Both the position numbers and the translations under genes were made by a program. A DNA stretch of 7,420 nucleotides from Candidatus Odyssella thessalonicensis (GTDB taxonomy: Bacteria; Pseudomonadota; Alphaproteobacteria; Bin65): assembly GCA_005240015.1 (NCBI GenBank), contig SBBV01000592.1, forward strand, positions 1 through 7,420, read 5' to 3'. Every line of letters starts with the position of its first letter. The first letter of the stretch is position 1. Under the pieces are notes generated by a model, which saw nothing but the letters and a program-made list of their open reading frames with translations, was not told where the DNA came from and made no database searches. Positions 6,091 to 7,420 of this stretch are shown one piece after another.

Positions 6091-6262
6091 GGCATCTTTG
6101 GCGAAAACTCCCCCAGCGAATGTGTCGGCCCTGACCAGGGAGGGCTTGAAACCCACCCAGCTTGGTGCTTCGGAATCCGGACGCGCCGAATTGACGTGGA
6201 TCATCCCGAACTTCGGCGCGGGCGGGCAGTTTACTAGGGGGATTGAGAAACGGAGTTCCGGC
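6091..6262. repeat. Spacer that may hold a dispersed repeat or degraded element
   Basis: This gene-free stretch precedes the host-attachment gene. It is visibly less GC-rich than its neighbours and contains TACTAG and homopolymer G/C runs. TCCCCC (6109-6114) and GGGGGA (6237-6242) face each other near its ends, and a 9-bp inverted repeat sits inside (6182-6220). It is open in a plus frame (from a TTG at 6098) and in two minus frames, which looks like non-coding sequence or an eroded gene. No target duplication flanks it. Calling it a repeat is inference; copies elsewhere cannot be seen from one window. Confidence 0.25.
6182..6220. promoter_or_regulatory. 9-bp inverted repeat upstream of the host-attachment gene
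   Basis: CGCGCCGAA (6182-6190) and TTCGGCGCG (6212-6220) are perfect inverted copies separated by 21 nt. A second small dyad, CCGAACTTCGG (6206-6216), overlaps the right arm, and another TTCGG lies at 6169-6173, so the same pentamer occurs four times in 48 bp in alternating orientation. The structure ends 42 nt before the ATG at 6263. It could be an operator, a leader RNA hairpin, or part of a repeat. Confidence 0.35.
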
Positions 6263-6709
6263 ATGCCTCGAAAGCGTATCACCTGGTTTTGCGTTGCCGA
6301 CGCCGGCCATGTCCGCATCAAGGATGCGACGGTTCTGAAGCCGCCGCTTCCCACCGTGACGACATTGCGCCACGAGATCTACGAGCATGGCCGCTACCAG
6401 GAACCGCCCAAGACACAGGAAAGCGCCACCTTGGAGCGCCACGCCATTACGGATGCCGAGAGCCCGGTCCGCCGCGAGAAGCGCGAGTTCGCGCATGTCG
6501 TCGCCGACTATCTCGACGAGGCCGCCAAGCGCGGCGCCTATCAGCGGCTCGTGCTGGCGGCGCCACCGAAATTCCTGGGCGATCTCCGCGCCGCGCTCGG
6601 CAGCAAGGCACGCGCGCTGGTCGCGGGCGAGATCGACAAGGACCTGGCCAAGGAATCCGATGCCGAATTGGCCGAACGCGTCTCCGAACTGGTCGGCGTC
6701 CGCGGTTAG
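6263..6709 (+). CDS. Host-attachment-family protein (baeRF-like)
   Basis: This 148-residue soluble protein matches the Host_attach family ('protein required for attachment to host cells'), which adopts a fold related to archaeo-eukaryotic release factor domains. The N-terminal strand 'ITWFCVADAGHVRI' (6-19) corresponds to the family's 'W-V-ADG-AR' start. The second half has 'KREFAHVVADYLDEAAKRG' (73-91), then 'YQRLVLAAPPKFLGDLRAAL' (93-112) and 'GEIDKDLAKESDAELAERV' (124-142), the most characteristic blocks. Length is normal. The middle (about residues 20-70) is polar and poorly conserved. The family name comes from early plant-attachment work in Agrobacterium; most members have no proven function, so a role in host contact should not be assumed. 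The start is supported by GGAG (6252-6255), 7 nt before the ATG. The frame is open upstream to a TTG at 6098, but that part lacks family similarity. There is no signal peptide. The gene appears to stand alone. Confidence 0.85.
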   Translation: MPRKRITWFCVADAGHVRIKDATVLKPPLPTVTTLRHEIYEHGRYQEPPKTQESATLERHAITDAESPVRREKREFAHVVADYLDEAAKRGAYQRLVLAAPPKFLGDLRAALGSKARALVAGEIDKDLAKESDAELAERVSELVGVRG

Positions 6710-6761
6710 CTCGACGATTTTGCGCCAGTCCGCGCGTATCGGCTATCGCCGCCGGGCATTC

Positions 6762-6771
6762 TTGATATATT
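6762..6771 (+). promoter_or_regulatory. Candidate -10 region placing transcription start at the PAS gene ATG
   Basis: TTGATATATT contains TATATT (6766-6771). With standard spacing, +1 falls at 6778, which is the A of the ATG, so the mRNA would be leaderless. No Shine-Dalgarno is present in the 6 nt between (GGCGCG). No clear -35 hexamer is visible. The identical 10-mer precedes the second receiver gene (1763-1772). Confidence 0.35.
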
Positions 6772-6777
6772 GGCGCG

Positions 6778-7332
6778 ATGTCGCACTCCGATGCCCTCGC
6801 GGTGCTGGCGGCTGATCCGATTCTCGGCGCGCTCTATCGCTATTGGAACGAGCGCCGCGGCCAGCGCCGCATGCCCGACCGGCGCGATATCGATCCGCTG
6901 GCGCTCGGGCCTGCGCTGCTGCCGCATGTCGGGCTCATGGACATCATCGATGGCGGCAAGCGCGTGCGCTACCGGCTGCTCGGAACCAAGATCGCCGAGC
7001 GCTGGGGCAGCGATCCCACCGGCCGCTACATGGACGAGGTCATGAGCGGCAGCTACAGCGAATACATTCACGGGCTCTACCGCGACCTCGTGCGCGCCCG
7101 CGCGCCGGTGTTCTCGGAAAGCCTGTTCCGCTGGGACGCGAAGGGCTATCTGCGCACGCGCCGGCTCTATCTGCCGCTCACGCATGGCGGCGACGAGGTT
7201 GCGATCGCGCTCATCGGCCAAGTCTTTCTCGGCCCGGCGATGCAGCCGGTCCAGCCCTACGCGGTCGTCGTCGAGCAGGCGCCGATCGAGCAGCACAGCG
7301 AAGTGCTCGAGCCCACCGCGAACGACAACTGA
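6778..7332 (+). CDS. PAS_5-type single PAS domain protein
   Basis: This 184-residue protein resembles the short PAS family (PAS_5) abundant in alphaproteobacteria. The family pattern is visible: 'ALYRYWNERRGQRRMPDRRDIDP' at 18-40 in pieces, namely 'YWNERRG' (22-28), 'MPDRRDIDPLAL' (32-43), 'LLPHVGLMDI' (47-56), 'RVRYRLLGTKIAERWGSDPTG' around 62-82, and 'YMDEVM' (84-89). The later strands 'RTRRLYLPL' (127-135) and 'VAIALIGQVF' (141-150) complete the fold. The last 30 residues, rich in Pro, Glu and Gln, are probably disordered. No kinase, cyclase or DNA-binding domain is attached, so it is a likely sensory or regulatory subunit whose ligand and partner are unknown. The ATG at 6778 begins close to the conserved region; GTG at 6802 is a possible alternative, also without a ribosome site. 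The gene converges on the rlmE-like gene. Confidence 0.88.
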   Translation: MSHSDALAVLAADPILGALYRYWNERRGQRRMPDRRDIDPLALGPALLPHVGLMDIIDGGKRVRYRLLGTKIAERWGSDPTGRYMDEVMSGSYSEYIHGLYRDLVRARAPVFSESLFRWDAKGYLRTRRLYLPLTHGGDEVAIALIGQVFLGPAMQPVQPYAVVVEQAPIEQHSEVLEPTANDN

Positions 7333-7348
7333 GCCGGCGCGGGGCTCA
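7330..7348. terminator. Small hairpin spanning both convergent stop codons
   Basis: TGAGCC (7330-7335) pairs with GGCTCA (7343-7348) around a 7-nt loop. The left arm begins with the PAS stop codon, and the right arm ends with the complement of the stop codon of the minus-strand gene. At six pairs with no T-run it is a weak candidate for a shared bidirectional terminator. Confidence 0.25.
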
Positions 7349-7420
7349 ACCGCGGCCCCGGAACCCGGTCGCGACGAGATAGATCTCTGCCGATTCCTTG
7401 CGGCTCGCCGGCATCCGGCA
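7346..7420 (-). CDS. rlmE: C-terminal end of probable 23S rRNA 2'-O-methyltransferase RlmE (partial)
   Basis: The last 24 codons plus TGA of a minus-strand gene that enters from the right edge. The visible tail contains 'ASRKESAEIYLVATGF' and ends RGRG. RlmE/FtsJ proteins end with a pattern of the form 'K-P-x-(A/S)-SR-x-x-S-x-E-x-Y-x-V-A-x-G-F', where the final strand follows the catalytic lysine region, and this piece fits it well. RlmE methylates the 2'-O of U2552 in 23S rRNA (E. coli numbering) using S-adenosylmethionine. The SAM-binding and K-D-K-E catalytic residues lie outside the window, so the call rests on this short tail. The stop is 13 nt beyond the stop of the convergent PAS gene. 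Another Rossmann-type RNA methyltransferase is the main alternative. Confidence 0.6.
   Translation of the reverse strand, partial: CRMPASRKESAEIYLVATGFRGRG

Noticed and set aside
4698..6095. 465-residue open frame on the minus strand across the threonine ammonia-lyase
   Set aside because: Same GC-driven shadow effect; the plus strand carries the complete PLP and ACT motifs.
6129..6140. Short dyad CCCT-GACC-AGGG
   Set aside because: Four pairs only; expected by chance at this base composition.
6098..6262. 55-residue N-terminal extension of the host-attachment protein from a TTG start
   Set aside because: No ribosome site at the TTG and no similarity to the family; the ATG at 6263 has GGAG at 7 nt and begins right before the conserved strand.

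Overview
This 7.4 kb window comes from a high-GC bacterial chromosome (roughly two-thirds G+C by eye, with strong G/C preference at third codon positions). The gene set points to an alphaproteobacterium, probably of the Rhodospirillales/Hyphomicrobiales type. The indicators are a short PAS protein of the alphaproteobacterial PAS_5 type, a 'host attachment' (baeRF-like) protein, two single-domain receivers and a penicillin-acylase-family hydrolase. No rRNA, tRNA, CRISPR array, phage gene or transposase was seen.

Layout. Positions 1-108 (minus) hold the 5' end of a probable alpha/beta hydrolase gene. It is divergent from a 10-TM EamA/DMT exporter gene (237-1133, plus), with a promoter-like site between them. 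The exporter gene converges on a stand-alone receiver gene (1140-1535, minus), with only 6 nt between the stop codons. A 269-bp divergent spacer carrying a clean 7-bp inverted repeat separates that receiver from a second one (1805-2182, plus).

A compact plus-strand cluster follows: a possible 34-codon ORF (2270-2374), a penicillin-acylase-family Ntn-hydrolase (2374-4776) and an ACT-domain threonine ammonia-lyase (4773-6035). Their start and stop codons overlap by 1 and 4 nt, so translation is probably coupled. After the lyase there are two hairpins and a 227-bp spacer containing a 9-bp inverted repeat and possibly a dispersed repeat. Then come the host-attachment-type gene (6263-6709), a PAS_5 gene that looks leaderless (6778-7332), and on the minus strand the last 24 codons of what looks like the 23S rRNA methyltransferase gene rlmE (7346-7420).

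How the genes may work together. The only strong functional link is the acylase/threonine-lyase pair. Some acylases of this family release homoserine lactone from N-acyl-homoserine lactones, and threonine ammonia-lyase acts two enzymatic steps beyond homoserine. A joint role in using or destroying such signals is a testable inference, not something the sequence proves. The two receivers have no kinase in view and must be served from elsewhere. The rest looks like ordinary chromosomal housekeeping or accessory content. I do not see clear evidence of a wholly new multi-gene system. The best leads are the coupled cluster with its tiny first ORF, the structured spacer at 6091-6262, and the leaderless PAS gene.
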